Part shown: positions 1 through 8,241 of the stretch, piece by piece
How positions within the stretch are numbered: position 1 is the stretch's first letter
How the letters are laid out: each line of letters opens with the position of its first letter
DNA from: Phycicoccus sp. Soil802
GTDB lineage: Bacteria; Actinomycetota; Actinomycetes; Actinomycetales; Dermatophilaceae
NCBI RefSeq assembly: GCF_001429605.1
Contig: NZ_LMSS01000003.1
Location: 372,001 to 436,000 of the forward strand
Direction: 5' to 3'
DNA: 64,000 nucleotides
Program-made: the position numbers and the translations under genes
Notes under the pieces: generated by a model
What the model was told of the DNA's origin: nothing
Seen by the model: only the letters and a program-made list of their open reading frames with translations
The model's database searches: none

Positions 1-697
1 TCACGGCCGACGACGACTCGGGGAACTCCACGCCCTCGACGGCGTCGCCCGCGCCCAACACGTCGGTCACGTAGACCAGCCCGGCGTCGGCCTCCATGGA
101 CGTGACTTTGCCGAGGACGTCGGTGACCGACTGCTCCTCGCTGACCGGCTTGATGTCGACCTTGGCGGCTGCCTCGACCTTGGCGGCGGCGGAGCCACAG
201 GGCACTTCGGGCGCGCACAGCACGACCTTGACGCCAGGCCTGGCCAGGTCGGCCAGGCTCGCGATCTTGGCCGGGTTGCCCGGAGGCACCGCGATCTCGA
301 GCGTGTTGGAGGCGAAGTTGGCCGGGGTCGCCGCCGTCAGCGAGTCGCCGGTCGCCTTGGCCATGTTCGTGGTGTCGGCCGAGGCGAAGACGTCGGCCGG
401 GGCGCCCTGCTGGATCTGCGCGACGAGGTCGGACGACCCGGCGAAGTTGAAGGTCACCGTCACCCCGGGGTGGGTCCTCTCGAACTCGGTGCCGATCGCG
501 GTGAACGTCTTCTTCAGCGAGGCCGCGGCGAAGACCGTCACGGTCCCGCTGAGCTCACCTCCCGACGAGGTCGACGACGAGCTGCCCCCCTGCGGCGACT
601 CGTCGTCCGTCGAGGATCCCGACCCGCAGGCGGCGGTCGTCAGGAGGAGGCCGGCGAGGGCCAGGGCCGGCGTGGCGCGGCGGCGGACGATGGTCAT
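1..697 (-). CDS. modA: Molybdate ABC transporter substrate-binding protein (3' end cut by window)
   Basis: Extracytoplasmic lipoprotein that captures molybdate/tungstate for a ModBC importer. The N-terminus has a basic start, a hydrophobic stretch (ALALAGLLLTTAAC) and a lipobox cysteine, followed by an acidic/Ser-rich linker. The mature part then shows the ModA pattern: TVTVFAAASL at the start of the binding lobe, FNFAGSSDLVAQIQQGAPADVFASAD in two consecutive pieces, and SNTLEIAVPPGN. The start ATG at 697 overlaps the stop of the upstream regulator (ATGA), so the two are translationally coupled. modB and modC should lie beyond the left edge. The C-terminus is missing from the window. Family assignment is firm; oxyanion specificity is inferred. 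Confidence 0.93.
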   Translation of the reverse strand, partial: MTIVRRRATPALALAGLLLTTAACGSGSSTDDESPQGGSSSSTSSGGELSGTVTVFAAASLKKTFTAIGTEFERTHPGVTVTFNFAGSSDLVAQIQQGAPADVFASADTTNMAKATGDSLTAATPANFASNTLEIAVPPGNPAKIASLADLARPGVKVVLCAPEVPCGSAAAKVEAAAKVDIKPVSEEQSVTDVLGKVTSMEADAGLVYVTDVLGAGDAVEGVEFPESSSAV

Positions 698-1098
698 GAC
701 GCTCCTTCCGGAGTCTCGACGATGACGGTCGTGGACTTCACGACGGCGATGGCCACCGACCCGAGCTCGAGCCGCAGGTCGTCCACGGCCTCCGAACTCA
801 TCAGCGAGACGACGCGGAACGGACCGCACTGCATCTCCACCTGGGCCATCACGGTGTCGCGCTTGATGTCGGTGACGAGGCCGACGAACCGGTTGCGGGC
901 CGAACGCCCCACGCCGCTCGGGTCCTCGACGGCGTGCGCCTGGTCGCGGGCCAGCAGCGCCACCTGGTAGCCGTCGACGACCTTGCGACCGGCGTCGTCG
1001 GCCTCGGCCTGCAGGGCGCCGCTGTCGACCCAACGACGCACCGTGTCGTCGCTGACGCCGAGGAACGACGCGGCGTCCTTGATCCTCATCAGCGGCAT
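694..1098 (-). CDS. MerR-like HTH plus TOBE (Mop) molybdate-sensing regulator
   Basis: A 134-residue two-part protein. Residues 5-30 form an excisionase/MerR-type winged helix (IKDAASFLGVSDDTVRRWVDSG). Residues ~67-130 form a TOBE/Mop oligoanion-binding domain (RNRFVGLVTDIKRDTVMAQVEMQ ... VTVIVETP-like ending). This architecture is the actinobacterial counterpart of ModE and is normally found with mod transporter genes. It overlaps modA by 4 bp and lies first in the operon, so it probably autoregulates molybdate uptake in response to bound molybdate. Binding of molybdate is inferred from the domain and context. Confidence 0.9.
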   Translation of the reverse strand: MPLMRIKDAASFLGVSDDTVRRWVDSGALQAEADDAGRKVVDGYQVALLARDQAHAVEDPSGVGRSARNRFVGLVTDIKRDTVMAQVEMQCGPFRVVSLMSSEAVDDLRLELGSVAIAVVKSTTVIVETPEGAS

Positions 1099-1170
1099 GA
1101 GGAGGACACTACCTCCGCATCTGCGGGCGTGGAAGCCATTTCACTCCGCAGGATGGCCCCGGCTGGTCGG

Positions 1171-2142
1171 TCAGTCGGTGTCGGGCTCCGGCGGCTCGGC
1201 GGCGCCCTCGCGCTCGTCGCGGTCGGCCCACTCGACCAGCTGGTCGATCTCGAACACCGCGTCGTCGATCCCCGCGTGCAGGTCGCCCAGCTCGGCGTAC
1301 CGGGCCGGCATGGTCGCGATGGTGAAGTCGTCGGGCTCGACGTCGTCCACCTCGTCCCAGCGGATCGGGGCCGACACCGTGCCGATCGGGTTGCCGCGCA
1401 CCGAGTAGGCCGCCGCGATGGTGTGGTCGCGCGCGTTCTGGTTGTAGTCGACGAAGAGGTCGGCGGGGTCGCGGTCCTTGCGCCACCAGGTCGTGGTGAC
1501 GTCGTCGGGCATCCGCCGCTCCACCTCCCGGGCGAACGCCAACGCACCACGACGCACGTCCTTGAAGCCCCACTCCGGCTTGATCCGCACGTAGACGTGC
1601 ATCCCCGAACCGCCACTCGTCTTCGGCCACCCGACGGCGCCGAGCTCGTCGAGCACCTCGTGGGCGACGTGGGCGACCCGCTGCACCCGGTCCCAGGGGC
1701 AGTCCGGCCCGGGGTCGAGGTCGATCCGCCACTCGTCGGGCTTCTCCACATCGGCCCGCCGGCTGTTCCACGGGTGGAACTCGACGGTCGACATCTGCAC
1801 CGCCCAGATGACCTGCGCCAGCTCGGTGACGCACAGCTCGTCCGCCGTGCGGTTCCACCGCGGGAAGGTCACCCGCACGGTCTCCAGCCAGGGCGGGGCT
1901 CCGTGCGGCACCCGCTTCTGGTGCACCTTCTCGCCGGACACCCCCTCGGGGAACCGGTGCAGCATGCAGGGCCGCTCGCGCAACGCGTTGACGATCCCGT
2001 CGCCCACCGACAGGTAGTAGTTGACCAGGTCGAGCTTGGTCTCACCGCGGGCCGGGAAGTAGACGCGGTCGGGGTTGGAGATGCGCACGTCGCGCCCACC
2101 GACCTCGACCTCGACCGCGGGCGAGCTCGCCTTGGATGCCAT
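1171..2142 (-). CDS. LigD-type polymerase (primase-polymerase) domain protein
   Basis: Stand-alone archaeo-eukaryotic primase-like polymerase of the LigD PolDom family, which fills and extends ends during non-homologous end joining with Ku and an ATP-dependent ligase. The 323-residue length fits a single PolDom. Visible motifs are the N-terminal ISNPDRVYFP, the metal-binding DLDPG, SGSGMHVYVRI and the late DLFVDYNQNARDHTIAAAYSVR-type signature. No ligase or nuclease domain is fused and no ku gene is in the window, so partners must be elsewhere. It is divergent from gabT and shares with it the mirror-symmetrical 91-bp region at 2194-2284. The region upstream of the ATG is G-rich (GTGGGGGC). 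Confidence 0.93.
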   Translation of the reverse strand: MASKASSPAVEVEVGGRDVRISNPDRVYFPARGETKLDLVNYYLSVGDGIVNALRERPCMLHRFPEGVSGEKVHQKRVPHGAPPWLETVRVTFPRWNRTADELCVTELAQVIWAVQMSTVEFHPWNSRRADVEKPDEWRIDLDPGPDCPWDRVQRVAHVAHEVLDELGAVGWPKTSGGSGMHVYVRIKPEWGFKDVRRGALAFAREVERRMPDDVTTTWWRKDRDPADLFVDYNQNARDHTIAAAYSVRGNPIGTVSAPIRWDEVDDVEPDDFTIATMPARYAELGDLHAGIDDAVFEIDQLVEWADRDEREGAAEPPEPDTD

Positions 2143-2193
2143 GCCCCCACGCTAAGGGGAGGCATGCCGCGCTGCCACGCCCGCGGCATACCT

Positions 2194-2284
2194 CACCTTT
2201 ATCGGGTCTAGGGACAAAGGTCGGCTTCACCCGGAAACGGTTTCGGGGTGAAGCTGACGCTTCTCCCTAGACCCGATAAAGGTG
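2194..2284. promoter_or_regulatory. 91-bp mirror-symmetrical region between divergent ligD-pol and gabT
   Basis: The outer arms at 2194-2214 and 2264-2284 are perfect 21-bp reverse complements (core TTTATCGGGTCTAGGG). An inner pair, 2220-2238 and 2240-2258, matches at about 16 of 19 positions (core GCTTCACCC / GGGGTGAAGC). Both pairs share the same centre near 2239, so the whole 91 bp is one large imperfect palindrome. It occupies the promoter region of two divergent genes. It could be a duplicated operator, a mirrored promoter or a small palindromic insertion element. Confidence 0.75.
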
Positions 2285-2310
2285 TGGCGAGGCGGTCGTA
2301 TGCTCGGCGC

Positions 2311-3642
2311 ATGCTCGAACAGAAGCGCGTCCTCGCGACCAGCATCCCCGGCCCGAAGAGCCAGGCCCTCCAGCAGCGCAAGCTCGCCGCGGTGTCCGCC
2401 GGCGTGGGTACCGGCCTCCCGGTCTACATCGAGCAGGCCGCCGGTGGCATCCTGCGCGACGTCGACGGCAACCAGCTCATCGACTTCGGCTCGGGGATCG
2501 CCGTGACGACCGTGGGCAACGGCAACCAGCGGGTCATCGACGCCGTCACCGCCCAGATCAACGACTTCACCCACACCTGCTTCATGGTCACCCCCTACGA
2601 GGAGTACCTCGAGGTGGCCGAGGTGCTGGCCGAGGTCACGCCCGGCACGCACGACAAGCGTTCTGCGCTCTTCAACTCCGGCTCCGAGGCCGTCGAGAAC
2701 GCTGTCAAGGTGGCCCGCCACTTCACCGGGCGGCAGGGCGTCGTCGCGTTCGACCACGCGTACCACGGGCGCACCAACCTGACGATGGGCCTGACCGCGA
2801 AGAACATGCCCTACAAGCACCGGTTCGGCCCGTTCGCGAGCGAGATCTACCGCGTGCCGATGGCCTACCCGTACCGCTGGCCCACCGGCCCGGAGGCCTG
2901 CGCCGACGAGGCCTTCACCGAGTTCGTCGACCTCGTGCACGCGCAGGTCGGCGAGGACAACACCGCGGCCGTCATCCTCGAGCCGATCCAGGGCGAGGGC
3001 GGGTTCATCGTGCCCGCACCCGGGTTCATGAAGAAGGTCTCCGACTGGTGCACCGAGCAGGGGATCCTGTTCATCGCCGACGAGGTGCAGACCGGGTTCT
3101 GCCGCACCGGCGACTGGTTCGCCTCCGAGCACGAGGACGTCGTGCCGGACCTCATCACCACGGCCAAGGGCATCGCCGGTGGCATGCCGCTGGCGGCGCT
3201 CACGGGTCGGGCCGACGTGATGGACGCGATCCACGTGGGCGGCCTCGGCGGCACCTACGGCGGCAACCCGGTCGCCTGCGCCAGCGCGCTCGCGGCGATC
3301 GAGACGATGAAGGCCGACGACCTGGCCGGACGTGCCCGCGCGGTCGAGGCGCTGTTCCGCCCACGGCTCGAGGCCCTCGCGGACAAGTACGGCGTCATCG
3401 GCGACATCCGGGGTCGCGGCGCGATGCTGGCGGTCGAGCTGGTCAGCGACCTCGAGCGCAAGACTCCCGACGCCGACCTCACCGGGCGGATCAACAAGGC
3501 CTGCCACGCCCGCGGGCTGGTCACGCTGACCTGCGGCACCTACGGCAACGTCTTCCGGTTCCTGCCGCCGCTGTCGGCCGGCGACGACCTGCTCTCCGAG
3601 GGTCTCGACATCCTCGAGGAAGCCTTCGCCGAGTCCGTCTGA
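2311..3642 (+). CDS. gabT: 4-aminobutyrate aminotransferase
   Basis: PLP-dependent class III aminotransferase of GabT type, converting GABA and 2-oxoglutarate to succinic semialdehyde and glutamate in the GABA shunt. The ATG at 2311 gives 443 residues, the usual size. Visible features are the FNSGSEAVENAVK cofactor loop, AYHGRT, ILEPIQGEGG, FIADEVQTGFCRTG and the Schiff-base lysine in TTAKGIAGGMPLAA near residue 285. No clear Shine-Dalgarno precedes the ATG. An in-frame extension back to 2248 would read into the mirrored operator region, so I reject the longer start. No gabD lies next to it. A hairpin at 3661-3698 follows the stop. Confidence 0.94.
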   Translation: MLEQKRVLATSIPGPKSQALQQRKLAAVSAGVGTGLPVYIEQAAGGILRDVDGNQLIDFGSGIAVTTVGNGNQRVIDAVTAQINDFTHTCFMVTPYEEYLEVAEVLAEVTPGTHDKRSALFNSGSEAVENAVKVARHFTGRQGVVAFDHAYHGRTNLTMGLTAKNMPYKHRFGPFASEIYRVPMAYPYRWPTGPEACADEAFTEFVDLVHAQVGEDNTAAVILEPIQGEGGFIVPAPGFMKKVSDWCTEQGILFIADEVQTGFCRTGDWFASEHEDVVPDLITTAKGIAGGMPLAALTGRADVMDAIHVGGLGGTYGGNPVACASALAAIETMKADDLAGRARAVEALFRPRLEALADKYGVIGDIRGRGAMLAVELVSDLERKTPDADLTGRINKACHARGLVTLTCGTYGNVFRFLPPLSAGDDLLSEGLDILEEAFAESV

Positions 3643-3660
3643 GCCTCTCCCTCGCGGTTC

Positions 3661-3698
3661 GGTGCGGAAACACCCGGAGATCCGGGCGTTTCCGCACC
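3661..3698 (+). terminator. Stem-loop after gabT
   Basis: GGTGCGGAAACaCCCGGA and its near-complete reverse complement flank the dinucleotide GA, giving an ~18-bp stem with one mismatch, 19 bp after the gabT stop. There is no T-run, as is common for actinobacterial terminators. Confidence 0.6.
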
Positions 3699-3766
3699 GA
3701 CGCACGCGCGGTGGGTGGCGTCCTGCGGCCCGCCACTGTTTACGTGGCCGTTGCGTGTCGGTCACC

Positions 3767-3866
3767 GGCCGGGTCTGTTTCCCCTGTTACAAAAGGTGAG
3801 ACCCGGCCAAGTATGAGTTGGCCGGGTCTCGTGTCTCCCGAGGGAGACTGGCCTCCGAAGGAGGTC
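3767..3866. terminator. Cluster of stem-loops with competing pairings
   Basis: Between convergent gabT and the YciI gene lie three consecutive hairpins: 3798-3810 with 3818-3830 (13-bp GAGACCCGGCCAA stem), 3833-3839 with 3842-3848, and 3850-3856 with 3860-3866. A further copy of GGCCGGGTCT at 3767-3776 can pair with 3799-3808 instead, excluding the first hairpin. Read on the minus strand, the 13-bp stem is followed by ACCTTTTG, so it could terminate the YciI transcript. The competing arms also resemble an attenuator or a structured RNA. Confidence 0.5.
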
Positions 3867-3927
3867 CGCTGATCTTGACCCATCCCGGCCGCCTCGCGCA
3901 AGGGGTCGAGGCGGTCGTCTCTCCGGC

Positions 3928-4317
3928 TCAGAGATCCTCGAAGGCCACCTCGCTACCCACTGGGCCGGCATGCTCCGGGAAGGCGATCCGACCGGACGCC
4001 ACTGCCCAGCGTGCGACGTCCACCCGGAACCGGCCGGCCCGCACGGCCGGGTCCTGTTCGGCCAGGCGACGCGCCTCCACGGGGTCGACCGACCAGATCG
4101 ACATGCCGCGGATGGTCTCGTCGGACTTGTCGAGCAGCGGCCCGTTCGCGACGATGATCCCGCGGTTGGCCAGGTCTGCGAGGTGGGCCAGGTGGGCGTG
4201 GTGCAACGCCGTGGACTCGTCCTCCGGGAGGTCGGGCGGGTTGGTCCCACGACGGAGGTAGACGACCGTGCGGACGTCGAAGCGGGCCGGGGCCCCCGGC
4301 GGTCGATCCGTGGACAT
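3928..4317 (-). CDS. YciI (YCII) family protein
   Basis: A 129-residue member of the YCII family of small ferredoxin-fold proteins, mostly of unknown function though some act as dehydrohalogenase-like enzymes. The recognisable core is HHAHLAHLADLANRGIIVANGPLLD followed by a SIWSVDPVEARRLAEQDPAVRAGRF segment, which is characteristic. The ATG at 4317 gives an N-terminus slightly longer than in the shortest homologues. It stands alone and is convergent with gabT. Biochemical role is unknown. Confidence 0.85.
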   Translation of the reverse strand: MSTDRPPGAPARFDVRTVVYLRRGTNPPDLPEDESTALHHAHLAHLADLANRGIIVANGPLLDKSDETIRGMSIWSVDPVEARRLAEQDPAVRAGRFRVDVARWAVASGRIAFPEHAGPVGSEVAFEDL

Positions 4318-4439
4318 GCGCCCATCATCGCCCGGACGCCCACGGGGCGCACGGAGGTGGCAGTGACCCGCTCATGGGTATGCCGCGTGGCAGCATGGCG
4401 GGCACGCTCAGGCCCACAACCGGTCTCGTGCCGATCCGC

Positions 4440-5837
4440 CTAGCCGGACGCACCTCCGTGGACCGGTTCGAAGTAGTGCTTGTCCATCCACCGGGCGACC
4501 TTCGAGCCGATCTGGGAGCCCACGACGTCAGCGGTGCGGAAGTGGATGCCGCCCCAGACGCGCGCGTCGATGACCTCGTCCATCGCCGTCGACAGTCGGG
4601 TGAAGGTGCGGACGTCACCCGGGTAGCGACCGGAGGTGACGTTGATAGTCACCTTGTCGGTCCCGAAGAACGCCCGGACTGCGCCGAGCGTGGCGCCCGT
4701 GACGCAGCCGTGCCCCGAGGGGTGCTCTGGGAACGGCGGGTTCGACAGCGGGGGTGTCGTCGCCGTCGACGGGTCGAACAGCGGCAGCCAGGCAGGGTCG
4801 GCAGTGGTCGCCGGGTTGCTGTCCGTGTCGGCCTCCCGGATGGCCGCGACCGGCCGCCAGAACTGCCAGTGGTACTTGTCGTTCCAGCAGGAGATGGCGC
4901 CGTCAGCACCGGCCAGGCTCATGCTGGCCAGCAACCGGGCGGCGTCGGCGGCGCCGAGGTCGTGCCGTGTGATGAGATCGCGGGCCATGCCGTGCCAGAG
5001 CGGCGCCGGCGCCGTCTGCCAGAAGATCGCGGTCTTCGTCTGCGCCGGCGTCCGGCTGGTGCTCGTGAGCGAGCCCAGCTCCTTGACCTCGTTGAAGTCC
5101 TTCGCGTACCTGCGACTGGTCAGCGAGTTCGGGCCGGACGAAGGGAACTGGTCCTGGCTCTTCATGAGGAACGGCCGGAGGTTGCCCACCCACGGGTCGG
5201 GGTCGAGCGCGCCCGCGGGGAAGGGGCGCCAGTCGCCCGCCTCCGTCCCGAGCTCGAACGTGAACGGTGCCATGAACCCGTCGCCCTGACGGGCGTCGAG
5301 CATCGCCTTGGCTGCCGCTTCACCGGCGCGGACACCTTCGTCCTCCGCCGCGCCGTCGGGCACGGCTGCGAGGGTGGCCGCCAGGGCGTCGTCGAGGGTG
5401 GTCTGCTGGGCTGGGGCCAGGGCCACCAGCACGTGGTGGGCGGCGGTGGCGACGGCCGCGTCCGTGGAGGCGCCAGGACTGATCCCCAGGGCCTCGAGGT
5501 CGAGCAGGTAGGGCTGGTGACCGCGGTCGATGGCGTTGACCGCGTCGTAGACCGCGCCGGCCACCATGGCGATGCCCCGGGTCTGGCCGTGGGCGCTGGG
5601 CCGCAGTGAGCCTGTGATGGGCTGGGCCCTGAGGTTCCACTCGAGGAGCACTGCGGAGCTGTCCTGAGGAGTGGCCTGTCGGGCTGTCGCTGGTGTGCCT
5701 GCTGCGGCACTGAGGGCGACTCCGAGGGCTGCGGTCAGGGCGAACCCCATCCCGCGGCGCCTCGCGCGTCCTGGTGAGCTGTGCTGAGTTGCTGCGTGCT
5801 GGACCGTCCCTGCTCCGGCCCGAGAGCGTGCTCTCAT
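4440..5837 (-). CDS. Exported vanadium-haloperoxidase / PAP2-family enzyme
   Basis: A 465-residue secreted protein of the vanadium-dependent haloperoxidase/acid phosphatase superfamily. The start at 5837 is chosen because GAAGGGACC precedes it and the N-terminus is then an export signal (RRRGMGFALTAALGVALSAAAG, Tat-like arginines, cleavage after an Ala-rich region). The active-site modules are in order: KYHWQFWRP for the first oxyanion-binding motif, PFPEHPSGHGC for the central Ser-Gly-His, and RVWGGIHFRTAD for the last Arg/His motif. Actinobacterial homologues are annotated as PAP2 or haloperoxidase; whether it halogenates or dephosphorylates cannot be told from sequence. The next gene upstream on the same strand ends 223 bp away, so it is probably transcribed separately. 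Confidence 0.87.
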   Translation of the reverse strand: MRARSRAGAGTVQHAATQHSSPGRARRRGMGFALTAALGVALSAAAGTPATARQATPQDSSAVLLEWNLRAQPITGSLRPSAHGQTRGIAMVAGAVYDAVNAIDRGHQPYLLDLEALGISPGASTDAAVATAAHHVLVALAPAQQTTLDDALAATLAAVPDGAAEDEGVRAGEAAAKAMLDARQGDGFMAPFTFELGTEAGDWRPFPAGALDPDPWVGNLRPFLMKSQDQFPSSGPNSLTSRRYAKDFNEVKELGSLTSTSRTPAQTKTAIFWQTAPAPLWHGMARDLITRHDLGAADAARLLASMSLAGADGAISCWNDKYHWQFWRPVAAIREADTDSNPATTADPAWLPLFDPSTATTPPLSNPPFPEHPSGHGCVTGATLGAVRAFFGTDKVTINVTSGRYPGDVRTFTRLSTAMDEVIDARVWGGIHFRTADVVGSQIGSKVARWMDKHYFEPVHGGASG

Positions 5838-6060
5838 GGCTGGTCCCTTCGACGGGGGCCCATGGCGGGACGAGTGGGACACCCGACGCCTCCAAGTCAG
5901 GCCCAACTCGCCATGGTGCCACGCGGCGCGCAACCGGTGAACAGTCGAACTGCGTAGTGCCGGACCGGTCTCGACGGTGACCGCTCCCAGCTCGAGCGCA
6001 TGGTCGTCCTCGCGGAACAGGCGTCCTCGCTGCGGTTCGACGGGCGGTTGGCCAACGCGC

Positions 6061-8214
6061 TCAGAGCAGCTCAGCGATGAGCTCGCCCGCCCGGGCTGCG
6101 CCGTCGTCCTCGACCGGCCGGTAGTCGACGGCACGGCCCAGGTTCGCGACGATCGCGGCGGCCAGGCCGTCAGGGTCGGCCGCCTCTTCGTAGGGCAGCA
6201 TCGCGCCGGCGCGGTAGCGCTCCAGCCGGTGCCGCACGTGGAAGTTCTGCTCGAAGTGGTGGCGCAACGGGACATAAAGGAACGGCGTGCGACTCGCTGT
6301 CAGCTCCATGCACGTGGTGAGGCCGCCCTGGACGACCGCGAGATCGGCTGCGGCGAGGTGCTTGTAGAGGTCGGGCACCATCCCGCGCACCGTGACGCCA
6401 TGTCGTCGTGGCAACGCGCCACGGTCGATGCGCGGCCCCGTCACGACGAGGAACCGCAGGTCCGGTATCTCCCGTCGAGCCAGCGGCACGGCGTCCAGCA
6501 CCCGCTTCAGCAGGGGCGTCCCCACCCCGGAGCCGCCCACGGTCACCACGCAGACCGGTGCGTCCGCGGGATGTGCGAGCTCGGTGCGGAGCCGGCCCCG
6601 GTCGGAGATCTCCGTCTGGTCGAAGCCGGTGACGTAGCCGGCGAAGTCGAAGTTCGCCTCGGTCCACTCGCGGATGCCCGGCAGACCGGGCCCGAAGTCA
6701 TGGGGCACCACGTCGTCGGGTGACCCGACGAAGATCGAGCGGTCGCGCACCCACCGGTGCCGCGCCCGGTGCTCGAGCATCTCCGCGTTGTAGTCGGCCG
6801 TCAGGGCTGCCTCGGCCGCCCCTCCCTCCGGCATCGGCAGCCACCCGACGAAGTCGGTCATCCACGCGAACGGGAATCGCTTGAGCTCCGGGTTCTCGTG
6901 CAGGAAGTAGTCCAGGTCCCAGGCCTCGTCACCGACGACGAGGTCGTACTGCTCGTCGCGGACGACGTCGTCGAAGACCATGAAGTTCTGGACGAGGACC
7001 TCGTCCATCCGCCGGATCGCCTGGAAGGCGTGCAGGTCGTGCTCGCCGGCTTCGTGCTCGATGTGCGCGGACTCGTTGGCCAGCCACGCCGATGCGGGAT
7101 GGACCAGCTCGCCGGCGCGCTCGAGCACGGTGGTCACGGGATGCTGCGCCAGCCAGGAGATCTCGAGGTCGGGATGCCGCTTGCGCAGCTCGTCGGCGAT
7201 GGCGAGGTCGCGGCGGGCGTGACCCAGCCCGATGGGGGAGGAGAGGAACAGTGCCTTGCGCCGCCGGCGGTCGGCCCGCGACCAGCTCGGGCGGGCTCCG
7301 GCAGCCCCCGCGGCGGGGGTGCCGCCGCACCGCTCTGCGAAGTCGCGGATGAGGTGGTTCACGACCACCGGGTGGCGAGCGGACGGCCCGTGGCCGCAGC
7401 CCTCGAGCAGCACGACCGAACCGCCGGTCAGCTCCGCGATGCGCTGGCTGACGGCGGCCGGCGAGATCACGTCGTGGGTGCCGTGGACGAGCAGGACCGG
7501 ACAGTTGACGCGGGCACAGACCTCCTCGATGGGCGTCGTCGCGATGCCGTCGAACCCGTGCATCCCTGCGGTGGCATCGGCGACCGCCTGGGGTGTGGTC
7601 TCGAGCGCCCAGCCGACCGCATCCTCGATCTGTTTGGTGGAGTGCGGCTCGCCGAACATCTGACCGAAGAAGAACGCCAGGAAGTCGCCGTAGCCGTTCT
7701 CGAGCCAGTACTGGCGGTTGTACTTGGCCCATCCCTCGGTGCTCGTCGTCGGGCCCTCCCAGTCGATGAGGTCGCGCCCGGTCCGCGGGATGTCGACGTT
7801 GCTCGACCCACCGAGGCCGAGGAGCCCCACCACCCGGTCGGGGTGCGCGGCAGCCAGGTGGAGGCCCCAGGTAAGACCCCACGAAAGGCCGACCACGACG
7901 GCCTTCGCGGTCGCGGTGGCGTCGAGCACGGCCAGGGCGTCGGCGGCATACACCTCGTCGGTGTAGGCCGCCCCGCCCACCGGCCGGTCGGACCGGCCGT
8001 TCCCCCGCCCGTCGAACGTCACGACTCGGAAATGCCTTGCCAGGTAACCGATCTGGGCCTTCCAGATGCGGGAGTGCACCACCGTCCAGGTCGGCATGAG
8101 CAGGACGGTGGTGCTTCCCCCTCCATAGACCGCATAGCCGATCACGACGCCGTCGCGGGTGACGGTGCCCGTGGTGGCCGGCTCGGTCGCCGGCGCCTGC
8201 GGTCGTGGTGCCAT
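6061..8214 (-). CDS. Alpha/beta hydrolase - glycosyltransferase fusion
   Basis: A 717-residue two-domain protein. Residues ~15-300 are an alpha/beta hydrolase with the nucleophile elbow GLSWG (Ser111), the acid in VHGTHD and the histidine in EGCGHGPSARHP. Residues ~320-717 are a GT-B glycosyltransferase of the MGT/UGT-like type. It starts with KALFLSSPIGLGHARRDLAIADEL and ends with the sugar-nucleotide-binding segment VVQGGLTTCMELTA followed by PLRHHFEQNFHVRHRL. The methyltransferase upstream ends 27 bp before its start, so they form one operon, opposed by a LAL regulator. The set suggests modification of a small molecule or lipid. Substrate is unknown. Confidence 0.88.
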   Translation of the reverse strand: MAPRPQAPATEPATTGTVTRDGVVIGYAVYGGGSTTVLLMPTWTVVHSRIWKAQIGYLARHFRVVTFDGRGNGRSDRPVGGAAYTDEVYAADALAVLDATATAKAVVVGLSWGLTWGLHLAAAHPDRVVGLLGLGGSSNVDIPRTGRDLIDWEGPTTSTEGWAKYNRQYWLENGYGDFLAFFFGQMFGEPHSTKQIEDAVGWALETTPQAVADATAGMHGFDGIATTPIEEVCARVNCPVLLVHGTHDVISPAAVSQRIAELTGGSVVLLEGCGHGPSARHPVVVNHLIRDFAERCGGTPAAGAAGARPSWSRADRRRRKALFLSSPIGLGHARRDLAIADELRKRHPDLEISWLAQHPVTTVLERAGELVHPASAWLANESAHIEHEAGEHDLHAFQAIRRMDEVLVQNFMVFDDVVRDEQYDLVVGDEAWDLDYFLHENPELKRFPFAWMTDFVGWLPMPEGGAAEAALTADYNAEMLEHRARHRWVRDRSIFVGSPDDVVPHDFGPGLPGIREWTEANFDFAGYVTGFDQTEISDRGRLRTELAHPADAPVCVVTVGGSGVGTPLLKRVLDAVPLARREIPDLRFLVVTGPRIDRGALPRRHGVTVRGMVPDLYKHLAAADLAVVQGGLTTCMELTASRTPFLYVPLRHHFEQNFHVRHRLERYRAGAMLPYEEAADPDGLAAAIVANLGRAVDYRPVEDDGAARAGELIAELL

Positions 8215-8241
8215 CGGTTCAGTCTGCTCCGTCGCGCCCGG

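Noticed and set aside
2248..2310. N-terminal extension of gabT from ATG 2248
   Set aside because: The added residues come from the mirrored regulatory region, which would encode a similar peptide on the other strand. They are not part of the GabT fold.
3721..3780. GCCACTGT resembling a cobalamin-riboswitch B12 box
   Set aside because: The bases fold locally as GCCAC...GTGGC. No upstream riboswitch core is present, and no cobalamin-related gene follows.
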